This document shows, in pieces, positions 11,305-23,880 of a stretch of 64,000 bases of DNA. A model generated the notes under the pieces. It saw only the letters and a list, made by a program, of their open reading frames with translations, ran no database searches and was not told the origin of the DNA. The translations under genes were made by a program, and so were the position numbers. Source of the DNA: Lonicera japonica (taxonomy: Eukaryota; Streptophyta; Magnoliopsida; Dipsacales; Caprifoliaceae); NCBI GenBank assembly GCA_021464415.1, contig JAKCWG010000643.1:36001-100000 (forward strand), read 5' to 3'. The number at the start of each line of letters is the position of its first letter. Positions within the stretch are counted from its first letter, which is position 1.

Positions 11305-12820
11305 GCAGCAACAGCGGCCACAACACAGCCAGCCGTCCCTCTCTCTTTCTTCATTCTTTTTCTCTCTCCATTCTTTTCTTCTTTCTTTCTTTAATTATTT
11401 TTTCTTTTACAACATTAAGGCTTCGTTTGTATTACTTCTATTATTTTTTTTTTGGCATTAATTCGGGGTTGAAGACAAAGGATTTTAGTACAATTATTGA
11501 AGATTAATTTCAGACTTGATCATTATTTACGCGTTAGATTATTGCTTCAATTTCAGGTTCTTAATTTATTTACTGCTTTGTCAATTATTAGTATAAATTT
11601 TGTGTGCTTATGATTTTAATTGCTTTTCAATTTATGAATTTATGTAGGATGTTTTATTAAATTATTTTATTGGTCATGAATTTATTACATATGTTTGGCT
11701 AGTTCGTTAGTTAGGGATCCGTAAGGAACGGGTATGCCGACGCGATAATTTTTCGAACCCTAATTCAATTATAATTAATTTTTCATTGGTTAATAGGTCA
11801 TTATAAATCTGATTTTTATTAAATTATTATCCTAGTATACTAATCACATATTTTTATAATAAATTTAATAAAATATTTCCGACAAAAGAACCAAACTAGT
11901 TTGAATCTTTGTTTTTGTGCTAAACCCTAACTAGTCGAGTTAGAGAGCGGTCTATGCTCTCTAAATTAATTGGTTATGTATTTTTTTTAGATTTCAAACT
12001 TAAGTGTGCTGTTTTTGGTAGTATTTTTAATCCTTATTTTTTATACCGAAATTGCCAATTTTGTGTTTTCACCGCCCGTTTTAGTTCAAATTTGATTTTA
12101 ATCACGTTTTAACCTATTTGAATTAAATTGTGGCTTTTACTTAATATTTCTAAACTCATTTTTAATAAAAAGTTTTGTAGTGTCAAGTACTGCTTCACTT
12201 TAATAAACGAGTGTTTTTGGTAAAATTAAGTAATGCGAATTGATTCCATAATTATTATTGGTACGTATAGTTCATGTCACGCATGAATTATTACGAAAAA
12301 TACGAGTTTATGAGATCAATTAACTTGTAAAAAGTAGGCTGATTTTTAAAGAAAAATTAATTGAAAAAGAATTATCGGTCCACCGAATTGCCCGTTGTGT
12401 TGCCCGGAACTTATGGATACCCCTAACACTTTTTGTTCTTAATTTTAGTTAATGTTTTTCATGCGTTTAATTAATTTAGCACGCGGTTTTTATTATTTAG
12501 CTTTATTTCATGTTCTTCTTATGTTAATTTCGTTTCCGTTAGCATAGTAATGTTTCGCTACCTTTAGGTTTAGTTTCATTTGCATGTTTTATTTAGTTAT
12601 ATTTCCTTTAGTTATTTTGGTTATTGATTCTCATTCCATTCCCTCCATATTTCATCTTTTTCTTTATTTTTCTTTTTTTCCCTCTTGAAAGAGACTTTCC
12701 TAACTCAAATAACTACCATCCTCCTCGTGGATCGACCTCGGACTTACCGAGTATTTATTACTTGACCGACCACTTGCACTTGAGTGTAATAACTCGCGTT
12801 ATTTTCGCCGAGTCATTGGG

Positions 12821-13568
12821 TTATTTTAGATAAATATGGGAGGATAAAAGCATCTTCGTATAATTTCGTTTTGGATAAAATATACTTAACTTGTAAAAAT
12901 TCTAATCTCCTGCATTCTTTTAAAAGTGTGTTATGTGTAAAATAAAAGTTTAAAATACACCCATAATTTACAATGTCAGGTCAACTTTCTCACTCTTCAA
13001 TTTTTTTTATAAACCTTTAAAATGTAATAATTTTAATACCAAACATGAATTTTAAGAGAAATTAAATATTTGAAATTCATTCATCAAAACCTATAAATCA
13101 AGATCTATTGTTATTATAATATTACGCATATATAATTTAAAGAAAAAAAATTAATAAATTGTATAAAATAACATTTAACATTTGTTTGTATCATTGGTTC
13201 TTTTCAATTTTACACAAAAGTTTACAAAATTTCTATTGGATCATATTTTTTTTAGACTTCAAAGTTTTGTGTAAAAATTGGTTAACACATAAGATATGCA
13301 CATCAATTTTTACACAACCATTGGAGATACACTAAACTGGGGATCTTTAATTTAGATAAAAAGTGACACAAGCTATATATTGATTTAATTATCTCATTTG
13401 AAAATAATTCTACACTTTGATAAATTCTGTGAGTTCTTGAAATTGACCTCTTTAAATTTAATTTTTTTTAATATACACGTGCTGCATTTCAAGTTATTTT
13501 CAGCTAAAAAATAATTATATATGACCAAAATTATTCAGCAAAAAATTAGGCATTTCAAATGGGGTTAA
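12821..13568. repeat. Intergenic DNA with MITE and tail-repeat debris
   Basis: About 12950-13320 resembles, inverted, the MITE-like DNA near 5.3 kb and 35 kb. About 13370-13568 is the tail repeat, interrupted by the gypsy element; it continues after 19943. Confidence 0.5.
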
Positions 13569-14459
13569 TGTTAGACCCTAAGTAGTTGGGGTTGGAGTTG
13601 GCATGACTTGGTTGCACCATTGCCAAGGCATGCCCGGTAGAAATAAGGGGTGCAGGAATTTGGAGGCTTTCTGTGTGGGCAGATAGGCTCTATTCGAGAA
13701 ATCAGCCAAGTGCGTGGGCACTTGGGTTGCAGCAACTTGTGACACCTGATGTGTACTGCTACCACTTTAGATATTTCATTAAGTGGTATTATAAGGGGCT
13801 GGTGTGAGCTATGGCATGCAGTCCCCCATGCGGGCTAAGTGTGGGTGTCCGACGCAGTACGTGGGTTACTAGAGTTGCATTGTGGGCTAATGTTGCCTAA
13901 GTCATGAGTGGCTCATGACTTGAATTTGTGGGAATTCGAGAGAAGGTTGAAACTACGTCGTTTTGATGCATTGATAGGCAGATGAGGAAGCTAGCTACTT
14001 GTGGGCAGTTGGTTGTCTGATTGGGACAAGGGTAACTCCCTTGCACATGCTTGGCACAGGACAAAGTAGTTTTGTGTAGACAAAACTACCTGGCAGTTGT
14101 GTGGGTTTTCTTGTCTTTGAATTAGACAAGGTGGTTTTGTGTTGACAAAACCACCTTGTAGTTGTGTTGGTTCCTTTATGTTTGAATTTCGAATTCCTTA
14201 GGCAGTTGGGGTTGTCAACTGCATGTATGCATATAATTGTGTCTCAGCCAAGTGTGTTTGGCTAGTTAGGCAAATTGTGAGATTTGTATTATTCCTTGTA
14301 AACTATTGAGGCAATAGAAAAGGTTTGGTAGTGTTGTCCCTGTACATTGCTTGTTCTTATAATTTGAATTGTGTGTGTGCCTATATTTGCTGGTTGTTTG
14401 TGGAAACAACACAATCATTTGGTAAGCCTCTGTCGAAAAAAGAGAATTACCCCGTGACA
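13569..14459 (+). repeat. 5' LTR of gypsy element (891 bp)
   Basis: It starts TGTTAGACCC and ends CCGTGACA. It matches 19066-19943 with scattered differences, mostly transitions, plus a small indel near the GTGCGTGGGCAC stretch. It contains a 65-bp tandem duplication (14060-14189) whose two units each form a hairpin. Confidence 0.92.
14060..14189 (+). repeat. Tandem 65-bp hairpin units in LTR
   Basis: Unit 2 (from 14125) holds a 14-bp perfect stem, CAAGGTGGTTTTGT / ACAAAACCACCTTG, with a GTTG loop. Unit 1 holds the diverged form (AGTAGTTTTGT / ACAAAACTAC). The pair is repeated in the 3' LTR (19543-19673). Confidence 0.85.
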
Positions 14460-14462
14460 ATT

Positions 14463-14474
14463 TGGTATCAGAGC
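14463..14474 (+). other. Primer-binding site, tRNA-iMet
   Basis: TGGTATCAGAGC, the standard plant initiator-Met tRNA primer site, 3 bp after the LTR end. Confidence 0.95.
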
Positions 14475-14519
14475 GAGGTTTGGCTTAGAAATTCGTGAGA
14501 TCCTTGTTTAACAGTATCC

Positions 14520-17500
14520 ATAGCTGGTGGAACAGTGAAAATTTATGAACGTGTGACTCGCTTGGAAGAACTCGTGGGTATTCCTCCTGCGAGGGAGGAA
14601 ACCAATCCAACTCTGCTTATTGGCATGAAAGAAATCTGGTCCGAATTGCAGTCCCTTCGTGTTATGCCTGAGAATCATGTCAAAGATACTGGGGAACAGA
14701 ATGACTCGGTTATTGCTGATGTGAAGGCTCTTGCAAACGATCATAAGGCCAAGCTTTCCAAACTTGATGCAGAACTTGGAATTCTGAAAATGGCGGTCCA
14801 TTCTTCTGGCGGTGCGTCAAGATCTGATGCATGCGCCTTCAAAACGAAAGTCCCTTAACCAAAACCTTTTTCTGGTGGCATAAATGCAAAGGAATTAGAG
14901 AATTTCTTGTGGGATATGTCTCACTACTTCAAGGCAGTTCGTACACCGGATGTCGAGAAGGTTGATTTTACAAGCATGTTTCTTTCAGGAGATGCAAAAT
15001 TGTGGTGGTGCACTCGGTACAAGGATGAATCTCGTCCTCAAATTCAGACTTGGAAAGCAATGATGAAGGAATTGAGAGAGCCGTTCCTTCTTACTAATAC
15101 TGTATGGCAGGCCCGTGATAATCTTCACCGGTTGAAGCAAACTGGTACTGTTCGTGAGTATGTGAAAGAATTCTCGTCCTTGATGTTTGACATTAAGAAC
15201 ATGTCTGATGATGACAAAATGTTTAACTTCATGAAAGGACTACGGAATTTTGCACAGACTGAACTGCAGAGGCAAGGTGTCAATGACTTACCCGCAACCA
15301 TGGCCGCGACAAATGCGCTGGTCGATTACAAATTTAGTGCAGCCCCAACAGAGAAGGACAAAGGGAAAGGCAAGGAGGGGTCGAAGAACAATAAGTGGAA
15401 GAACAAGAAGAAATGCCACAATGAAGGTTCCACTTCAAATGTTTCACAGACCCAACATGAAAAACCAGCAGCGTTCAAGAGGGGAGGGTGTTTCATTTGT
15501 GATGGCCCGCACATGGCCAAGAATTGTACCAAGAAGGAGAAAGTTAATAATGTGGTGATGGAAGAGGGAAGCCGTTTTGGGAATGAACCAACTCGCATCA
15601 ACTCGCTGCAACTCCTTAATGTGATTCAGAGGAAAGTGCAGCCTGCGACCGTGAATGGGTTGATGTATGTTCAGGTTTTGCTGAATAATGTGCCTATTCG
15701 TGCGATGGTCGACACTGATGCCACGCACAACTTCGTTTCAGACCGAGAAGTGCAACGATTGGGCCTCTCATTAGTTTATGATGGCAGCAGAATCAAAGCA
15801 GTGAACTCGGATGCGAGACCAGTTGGTGGCATTGCAAGAGATGTATAGTTAAAAGTCGGTGATTGGTGTGGTCGTTGCAGTTTCATGACTGTGCCTTTGG
15901 ATGATTTCCAAGTCATACTCGGCTTGGAATTCTTCCTTAATGCGCAAGTTTCAGTTATGCCGCACTTGCAAGGATTGTTCATCATGGATATGCCAAATCC
16001 GTGTTTTGTTCCATTGTCGAGGACCCGATGCCAGACATAAATGTGTTCTGCCTTGCAATTGAAGAGTGGTCTGAAGAAAGGGGAAATGACATACTTGTCA
16101 ATGATCTTTGAGGCAGAGGAATTCGTGGGTTTGCAAGTGCCAGAGTCAGTTGCAGAGTTGCTGAAAGAGTTCAATGATGTGATGCCTGATGAACTCCCAT
16201 CGAAATTGCCTCCAAGGAGGGAGATTGATCATGCCATCGAATTGGTGCCTGGTGCAAAACCACCAGCACAGGCCCCATATCGCATGGGCCCGTCTGAGTT
16301 GGCTAAGTTACGGAAACAGTTGGATGAGATGTTGAAGGCTGGATTTATCAGGCCTTCGAAGGCACCTTATGGTGCCCCTGTTCTTTTTCAGAAGCAGAAA
16401 GATGGTTCGCTCAGAATGTGTGTGGACTATCCGGCCTTGAATAAGGTCACCATTCGAAACAATTATCCAGTGCCGATTCAGGATGAATTGTTTGATTGTT
16501 TGGAGAAAGCCAAATTCTTCACCAAAATGGATCTGCGATTAGGGTATTATCAAGTCAGAATTACTGAAGGTGATGAGCCGAAAACTGCTTGTGTAACAAG
16601 GTATGGCTTTTATGAGTATCTAGTTATGCCTTTCGACTTGACAAATGCACCTGTTACTTTCTGTACGTTGATGAACAATCTGTTTAGGGAGTACCTTGAT
16701 GATTTTATGGTTATATATTTGGATGATATTGTGGTATATAGTCGAACTCTTAAGGAGCATGTTAAGCACCTCAGGTTGGCCTTAAAGAAATTACGGGAGG
16801 CAAAATTGTATTTAAAATTGTAAAAATGTGAGTTTGGCCAGAAGGAAATCATGTTCCTTGGCTATATAATTTCTGAGGGTATTGTGCGGATGGACCCAAA
16901 GAAAATCCAGACTATTGTGGAATAGCCTGCTCCCAAAAAGGTCACATAACTTAGGAATTTTCTTGGTTTGACTAATTACTATCGAATGTTTGTGAAAGGA
17001 TATTCTAAGAAATGTGCGTGTTTGACCGATCTGTTGAAGAAGGATAGGCCTTGGATTTGGTCTCTTGAATGCCAGGAGGCATTCGACAAATTGAAGGCGG
17101 TAGTGACTACTAGTCTCATACTTCGTTTGCCTGATTTTGAGTTGCCTTTTGAAGTCCATACAGATGCATTGGACTTTGCAATTGGGGGTGTTCTTGTGTA
17201 GGCAGATCATCCTGTGGCTTTTAAAAGCAGGAAACTTAGTGATACCGAGCGACGGTATTCAGTTCATGAGAAGGAGATGACAACTGTCGTTCATTGTGTT
17301 CATACATGGTGGCACTACTTGTTGGGTAGACATTTCCTTGTGTTTACTGATAATATTGCTACTAGTTGCTTTAATTCTATGAACAAACTAACCCCTAAAC
17401 AGGCAAGATGGAATGACTTTATGGCTCAGTTCCATTACACTTTGTAATATAAACCGGGGAGTGTGAACCAGGTTGCTGATGCTCAAAGTCGTATGCCAGT

Positions 17501-19082
17501 GATGGTTAAGAATGCAAAGTGCAGTACTACAGTGGTCGTGAGTGTTATAGCAGTTTCACAGGTTATAGGTGACATATTGCAGCAGATCAGGGAAAAGACT
17601 GATCTTGATCCGGTTACCAGTCAGTTAGTGAAACAGGTGCAGGATGGTTTGATCCGAAGGTTTTGGGTCGAGGATGGCGTTCTATATGCAAAAGGGCACA
17701 GACCGTATGTGCCAAAGACAGGTGGGTTACGACAGATTTTGCTGAAAGAAACTCATGATGCTCTTTATGCAGGTCATCCGGGGCAGGAGTGCACACTTGC
17801 CCTTATTTCTGAGAGTTATTATTGGCCTCGTATGGAAGCAGATGTTGAACTCTATGTCAGAACTTGTCTAGTTTACCAGCAGGATAAGACGAAGAAGAAG
17901 AAAACATCCGGTACTTTGGATCCCCTCCCAATTCCAACCAGGCCTTGGGAGAGTGTTTCAATGGACTTCATCAATGGCTTGCCAAAGGTGAAGGATTTTG
18001 TGTCCATAATGGTGGTTGTGGACAGATTCTCAAAGTATGCTACATTCATTCCTACTCCAAAAGTGTGTTCCGCTGAGGTTGCAGCAGATTTTTTCTTTAG
18101 GCATGTGGTTAAATTCTGGGGGTTACCGCTAGATATCGTTAGTGACAGGGATGCACGGTTTACAGGACGGTTCTGGACCGCGCTATTTGAGATGTTGGGT
18201 TCTCAATTGAAATTTTTCACAACAAATCATCCTCAAATTGATGGGCAGACATAACGTGTTAACGCTCTGCTCGAGGAGTACTTGCGGCATTATGTGACCA
18301 CAAATTAGTCAAACTAAATTGATTTACTTGATGTGGCACAGTTCAGTTACAATTTGCATCAAAATTCTTCTACAGGTCAGAGTCCTTTCGAGTTGGCTAC
18401 AGGCAAGCAACCACTTACTCCGCATAAGGTGGCCAAACAGAAATCTCAGGGTCGTTGTCCTGCAGCCTATCGTTATGCTCGAGAAAAGCAAGAGAGGGCT
18501 GAGGAGGCCAAAGATGTGTTGGCTAAATCAGTGCGAAGGATGAAGAAATGGGTAGATGAAAGTAAAAGGCCAGTCGAGTTTGATGTGGGTGACCGAGTGA
18601 TGCTAAAGTTGACTCCATATGTTTGGAAGAAAGTTTGCCGGAAAACTGCTAACAAAGGGTTGATCCATCAATATGATAGTCCGTTCGAGATCATAAGGAG
18701 AATTTAAAGGTTGGCTTATCGCCTTGATTTGCCAGCCCGACTCAAATTCCATCCAGTCTTTCATGTTAGTTTTTTGAAGAAGTATGTTGAGGATACAAAC
18801 GATCCTAGCAGGGGTGCAAGGACACGGGCTCCTCCAACAATCAGAAAATAGTACACCGAGGTTGCCGAAGCAATCTTAGATCACAGAACTAAGGGTCAGA
18901 GTAAAAAGAATCGAAGAACTTACTACTCGGTAAAGTGAAAAGGAAAGGCACCGGAAGAGGCAACTTGGGAGAAGGACACATAGCTTTGGCAGCTTGAAAA
19001 CTTGATCCACCGTTACTTAGACTCAACCTCGTCGAGGACGTCGAGAAAATCTAGTTGGGGTGGCTTGTTAGACCCTAAGTAG
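14520..19082 (+). pseudogene. Gypsy gag-pol polyprotein, nonsense-riddled
   Basis: One reading frame runs from an apparent start at 14520, where the codon is ATA in place of ATG, to a stop 17 bp inside the 3' LTR. In order: Gag (about 14520-15450) with a CX2CX3HX4C knuckle CFICDGPHMAKNC; protease, where the active-site triad reads DTD rather than D-T/S-G (near 15712); RT with YLDD (near 16710); RNase H (17150-17450); integrase with a GHPG zinc region and DFINGLP (17760-18400); a chromodomain-like end (18921-18990). In-frame stops lie at about 14856, 15846, 16038, 16821, 16923, 16947, 17199, 17445, 18252, 18306, 18315, 18705, 18849, 18936 and 18981. No frameshift was found by eye, because every segment stays in the same phase. 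Most stops fit C-to-T or G-to-A changes of Gln or Trp codons. No functional product is possible. Confidence 0.9.
19050..19065 (+). other. Polypurine-tract region of gypsy element
   Basis: A G-rich run containing TTGGGGTGG immediately before the 3' LTR. It is diverged from a pure purine tract. Confidence 0.6.
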
Positions 19083-19943
19083 TTGGGGTTGGAATTGGCA
19101 TGACTTGGTTGCACCATTGCCAAGGCATGCCCGGTAGAAATAAGGGGTGTAGAAATTTGGAGGCTTTCTGTGCGGGCAAATAGGCTCCATTCGAGAAATT
19201 AGCCAAGTGCCCTGCAGCAACTTGTGACACCTGATGTGTACTACTACCACTTTGGATATTTCATTAAGTGGTATTATAGGGGGCTGGTGTGAGCTATGGC
19301 ATGCAGTCCCCATGCGGGCTAAGTGTGGGTATCCGACGCAGCACGTGAGTTACTAGAGTTGCATTGTGCGCTAATGTTGCCTAAGTCATGAATGGCTCAT
19401 GACTTGAATTTGTGGGAATTCGAGAGAAGGTCGAAACTACGTCGTTTTGATGCATGGATAGGCAGATGAGGAAGCTAGCTACCTGTGGGCAGTTGGTTAT
19501 CTGATTGGGACAAGGGTAACTCCCTTGCACATGCTTGGTACAGGACAAGGTAGTTTTGTGTGGACAAAATTACCTGGCAGTTGTGTGGGTTTTCTTGTCT
19601 TTGAATTAGACAAGGTGGTTTTGTGTTGACAAAACCACCTTGCAGTTATGTTGGTTCCTTTCTGTTTGAATTTCGAATTCCCTAGGCAGTTGGGGTTGTC
19701 AACTGCATGCATGCATATAATTGTGTCTCAGCCAAGTGTGTTTGGCTAATTAGACAAATTGTGAGATTTGTATTATTCCTTATAAAGTATTGAGGCAATA
19801 GAAAAGGTTTGGGAGTGTTGTCCCTGTACATTGCTTGTTCTTATAATCTGAATTGTGTGGATGCCTGTATTTGCTGGTTGTTTGTGGAAACAACATAATC
19901 ATTTGGTAAGCCTCTGTCGAAAAAAGAGAATTAGCCCGTGATA
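19066..19943 (+). repeat. 3' LTR of gypsy element (878 bp)
   Basis: It starts TGTTAGACCC. The terminal CA has become TA (GTGATA). It is collinear with the 5' LTR, including the 65-bp tandem hairpin pair. Confidence 0.9.
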
Positions 19944-19948
19944 GTTAG

Positions 19949-20640
19949 TATAGCGCACACTATAAGAATGAGTAGTATTGACTATTGACCATATATTTTA
20001 GTAGGTTCGGTTGCATTTTGTTTTTAGCTTAATTAATACCAATTAAATTAATTATATACTTTTTGGATTTTGTTTATATGAATGAATATTGACGATATAT
20101 TTTTGTATTTTAGGTTGCTTTTTCTTTAACATAATTAATCAATTTTAAATTATACAGTTTTTGGAGTTATGTATTTTTTCATAAAGTTATGTATTTAGTG
20201 TATACTTTTAAACTAGTTTAAGTATATGATATTTGAGAAAGTAAATGAAGATAATATATAAAAGGGAAAATTACAACAAAAACCCCCGAATTAATTCAAG
20301 TTTTTAGGTCACCCTAAATAAAAATACCCGACAATCTACGCGTTATTTTTTATTCTGGTAATAGTTAACCACAAACAAGACAAAAACGTTAATGCTTGTC
20401 AAAAAATAGTGATTGGAACTATTTATTTTTTTTCTCCAAATTGCCCTTCTCCTTTATTTTATTTTTTAAAAAAATTGCCCTTCTCCTCTTATTTAAGCAC
20501 ACTTCATCACCCATTCTTAACACAACTTCCTCTCATCATTCCCGACATTAATTAACTTAACGCCACATAGGACCGTTAGCGCCACCTTAGCATTTTATTA
20601 ATGGTGCCACTGACTTCAATTCTTACCCAAAATGAAAAGG
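19949..20640. repeat. Tail repeat continuation and AT-rich DNA
   Basis: The tail repeat resumes to about 20200. The 20265-20640 part contains CCTTCTCCTCTTATTTAAGC, also seen near 1947, so it is another dispersed repeat. No gene. Confidence 0.45.
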
Positions 20641-20974
20641 GTTAAAAATATATACAATGTTTGTTTTGTTGAAAATTTTGTATGTTACCCAAAGTATAAA
20701 GTTGGACTAAGTTTATTATATTTTTTGATAATTTATAAAAACCAGTCAGCAAATACTGTAGAAGGATACTAACGGTTCAATTACAACAGTTGCCAAATTT
20801 CCCATAAATTATAGTATGGTTCACAACTGTTAGGAATTATAGGAATTACACTTTTATAACGGTTCAAAGCCATTAACGATCAAACTTTTATGCTAACCAT
20901 TAGGTTTACCTTTGGAGCCGTCATAGAAGCTCATAATTACGGTTCATGCTTGTTATTAGTTAAATTTTATACAT

Positions 20975-22640
20975 GGTCAAAACATAAAGGTTTCAAAATT
21001 TTCTTATGGAATTGTGCTTCTAACGTTGTAGCCTCAAATTTTATATTATGGCGTAACTGGTGCTCCCCTTCCTTATTGTTGTGATAAATTTTAATATTCG
21101 TAAGTGCACGAATCGGTTGATAAAATAGCACGCAAGAAACGTCGATCCTACAAAAACTCAAATAGAATATTTTATAAGTATTTTGTTAACTTTTCACTAA
21201 ATTCCTAATATAGCTAGAAAAATAGTGGAATAAAATCATTCAAGTTTCATTAATTTATAAAATCCAATTCTAATTCTTTCACAGTGAAACTTATGTATAA
21301 AATCAAAACACTTACTATATCCGTCCAAACACGCCATATATTTGATCTTAACAAATCATAAAGTGAATCTAACAAAAAATAATGAGAATCAAACTTTATT
21401 TTTATCAATAAAAATAGGCATCCAATATGAAGAGTATTTAACATTAAAGTATTAAATTTGTAGAGTCAATTGGTATGAACATGGCAAGAGAATCAATTAA
21501 ATATATTCATCCTAACCCTAACACAAATTTACATTACTATAGAAAAAAATTAAATAAACAAAAAATAATAAAATTAAAGTACACTTATTTGGCATAAATT
21601 AAATATATTCATCGTAATTTTGGATCTTGAGATGGTTGAATTTGTAAAAGTTCTGAACTACAAAGTTGTAGATTTTGAAATTTTCTTCAAATTAGGCGCA
21701 AGAAATAGCATGATTTAGAGTTCTGAGTAAAAAGTTATGCATCCGAAAATATTGACTAACTTTAGGTATCTTCACTTGCTTTAATTTCTTCATTTTTCTC
21801 GATCTTCTTCAATTCTATTCTAATACCTGAGAAGAAATAAAAATAAAAATATTAATAATAGTATATGCTCTCTAAAGTATAAATTAGCAAAATAAATTAT
21901 ACCAATTTCTTGGTAGATCACCCGCTGTGGCCGATTAGTGAAAAGAAGGTTGAGACAATTGACCATATGCTTAGACCCTGCCCGGCGATTTGTGAAGTGT
22001 GGGCGGAGAGTCTTGCTACTCTTTGTATCAACAAAGCAAAAACTTCAAGAATTGATGTGTAGTTTAATGAGTGTTTGAAAATTCTCAAAAAGCGTTTCTT
22101 AAATGGGGTGCAAGTGGCATGCCATTATTCTCTTTCTTATGCTAGTTTATATGGAAAGCAAGGAAAGACAAAGTGTTCAATGGGGTTGAGTTTGAGCCTT
22201 TATCAATTGTTTCCCGTGCAATTTCGGCCTCACTTGAGTTTTTCTAGCACAGACCTCGCACTTCTCAGTCTTTGAAAGACGTTTTCATGCTTAGTCGGGC
22301 CAATCTTTTAAAGTGGAAGGCTTCATTGTCCAGGATCTCGATCTGAATATCAACTGTGATGGTGCTCTGTTGGTTGGGCCTAAGTTTGGTGTGGCAACTT
22401 TCATGGTTCGCAACTATGATGGTTCTATTGTTGAGGATTAGGCAATCTAGTTTTCTTGTGTGAACTCTTTCGCGATCGAAGCTAGGGCTGTTTAGGAAGT
22501 TGTTATTTTTCTTGCCTTCTTAGTTCAGGTTCCGACAGTTATTGAATTTGATTGTCTCCCTGTTGTAAAATCTATTTCCGCCTCTTTGTTTTCTTGCCTT
22601 GGGATTCAACGAGTGTGATTTAAACTTCTCGAAAGTTAAA
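20975..22640 (+). pseudogene. LINE-type zf-RVT plus RNase H fragment, copy 1
   Basis: The translated pieces (interrupted at about 21085-21925) match the 3' part of plant L1-type ORF2: a reverse-transcriptase zinc-binding region, degraded here, then an RNase H region with EFDC and related motifs. Multiple stops and frame changes are present. Better preserved copies at 39050-39260, 48303-48500 and 62957-63235 define the family. It has no function. Confidence 0.6.
21085..21925 (-). mobile_element. Athila-like LTR fragment inserted in copy 1
   Basis: This segment interrupts the zinc-binding region and is absent from the other copies. On the minus strand it ends with sequence like ATCGACGTTTCTTGCG and CGATTCGTGCACTTACG, resembling the U5 end of Athila-type LTRs. 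A TTGTG/CTGTG pair at the edges may be a degraded TSD. Bounds are approximate. Confidence 0.45.
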
Positions 22641-22682
22641 TTTTAAATGCCCGAATGAATCGTTTCAATTTATCCCCCCCGG

Positions 22683-23114
22683 TAGGCATGTCAAAAGATC
22701 AATCGGATTAGGGTGAATCCAAATCTATATTAATAATAAAAAATTCATATTGGATTCGGATCGGATCATGTAACAGATCACCAAAATACTGATCCATATC
22801 CAAATTGTATATAATCTGTTTTGTTTAAAATTTTAATTATATTATAATTAGTTTGTAATTAAATAATAAAATAATGAAGCTAACATGAAAGTTAAACCTA
22901 ACCACAGCCAAATTTCTTCAAGTATAAATATTTGTCTTGTATCGGATCGGATTGACATAAATCCATATCTAATATCTTAATCAAAGGCTTAAGGGGTTCG
23001 GATCGGATTTCATTGTAATTAAAGATCATAATTTTCAATCCATTTTTGACTAAGTGAATCAGATTTGGATCTAGTTTGAATACAAATTCGATCTATTGAC
23101 ACTTGACAGACCTA
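22683..23114. mobile_element. hAT-type MITE, copy 1
   Basis: The left end TAGGCATGTCAA mirrors the right end TTGACAGACCTA. The interior repeats GGATCGGAT-type phrases on both strands. The same element lies at the same place in all four unit copies, so it was present before they duplicated. Comparing copies gives an 8-bp TSD close to CCCRCGAG, which fits hAT. Confidence 0.7.
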
Positions 23115-23389
23115 CCAGCAACACTAACGGTGCTGCATGCTTATTGGGTAGCCACTAAATACAAGGTTGTTATTGTTTCTCCTAATTGGCAGTCTAATTT
23201 GTCTCGGGAGTTCACAACTTTTCTGTCCTCGGATTTTGCGCATGAAGGAATTGGTTAGCTTTTTATGTGTATCGGTGGTAGGTTTTTGCGCATGAAGGAG
23301 TGTGGTGTGGAATTTTTTATTATCTAGTAAAGAAAAGCGACTTAATTTTTTTTAAATAAAAAAATACTAATAAAATAAACTTTTTGGTA

Positions 23390-23880
23390 TAGTGACTTAT
23401 GACCTCATCGGAATAATTTTAAAAACTCAAATTTCTAGTTTATATATTGGAGTTATATTCTTTTTGAGCAAAGGAAGATATCAAATTAATTATCTCCTTT
23501 AAAAATAATTTTATATTATGATAAATTTTGTATAATATGGTCCATAAATTTGACCAGTTAAAATTTATTTTTTATATATACACATATGATACATTTTATG
23601 AGTTATTTTCATCTAAAATCAATTCTAAACAAAATGTTATTATTCAATAGGCATGTTTTGCATTTCAAATGCGTCATGTAGAGCTCATGAATATTGACCA
23701 TATATTTTAGTAGGTTTAGTTATATTTAGTAGGTAACTTGATCAATTAGAAATTACATACCGGTTAGAGTTATGTATTTCTTATATAGTAATATTGACTA
23801 TTGGGATATTAGAGGAAGCTAAATTGTTTGGATACCAGGAAAAATAATCTTGAAGAACTCAAACTTCTAGCCAAATTTGT
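23390..23880 (+). repeat. Tail segment of unit copy 1
   Basis: Shares TGACTTATGACCTCATCG and TTGACCATATATTTTAGTAG with the other tail copies. Confidence 0.55.

Larger units (their letters stand above)
10500..12815 (+). mobile_element. Solo LTR, Athila-like (2316 bp)
   Basis: It starts TGATTAAGTT and ends CGCCGAGTCA, between perfect 5-bp repeats TTGGG (10495-10499, 12816-12820). The 3' part reads GGATCGACCTCGGACTTACC, similar to the U5 ends of the Athila-like LTRs at 39326-44193 and 49146-56063, and all three start TGATWAA. No internal region is present, so an LTR-LTR recombination product is inferred. The 75-residue ORF at 10741 and the 69-residue ORF at 12624 lie inside the LTR and are not genes. 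Confidence 0.85.
13569..19943 (+). mobile_element. Complete-length Ty3/gypsy chromodomain element, inactive
   Basis: A 6375-bp element with two LTRs (13569-14459 and 19066-19943), a primer site for initiator-Met tRNA right after the 5' LTR, one gag-pol frame and a G-rich polypurine tract before the 3' LTR. It is flanked by GTTAA on the left (13564-13568) and GTTAG on the right (19944-19948), a one-mismatch TSD. Domain order is Gag, protease, RT, RNase H, integrase, chromodomain, which is the gypsy order; the chromodomain-like end places it among plant chromoviruses. Stops and a damaged protease motif show it cannot move by itself. It interrupts a copy of the tail repeat. Confidence 0.92.
20640..23880 (+). 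repeat. Repeat unit, copy 1 (LINE-derived core)
   Basis: Related to 30965-33240, 38630-39325 plus 44194-45870, and 47870-48503 plus 62822-64000, all in the same orientation. The order is: a head with ACGGTT...AACCGT motifs, a zinc-binding then RNase H pseudo-coding core, a hAT-type MITE, a short further coding-like piece, then the AT-rich tail. Copy 1 is split by an LTR-like insertion near 21085-21925. The unit itself could be a non-autonomous TE or an old duplicated locus carrying a LINE fragment; its true ends are not resolved. Confidence 0.65.
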
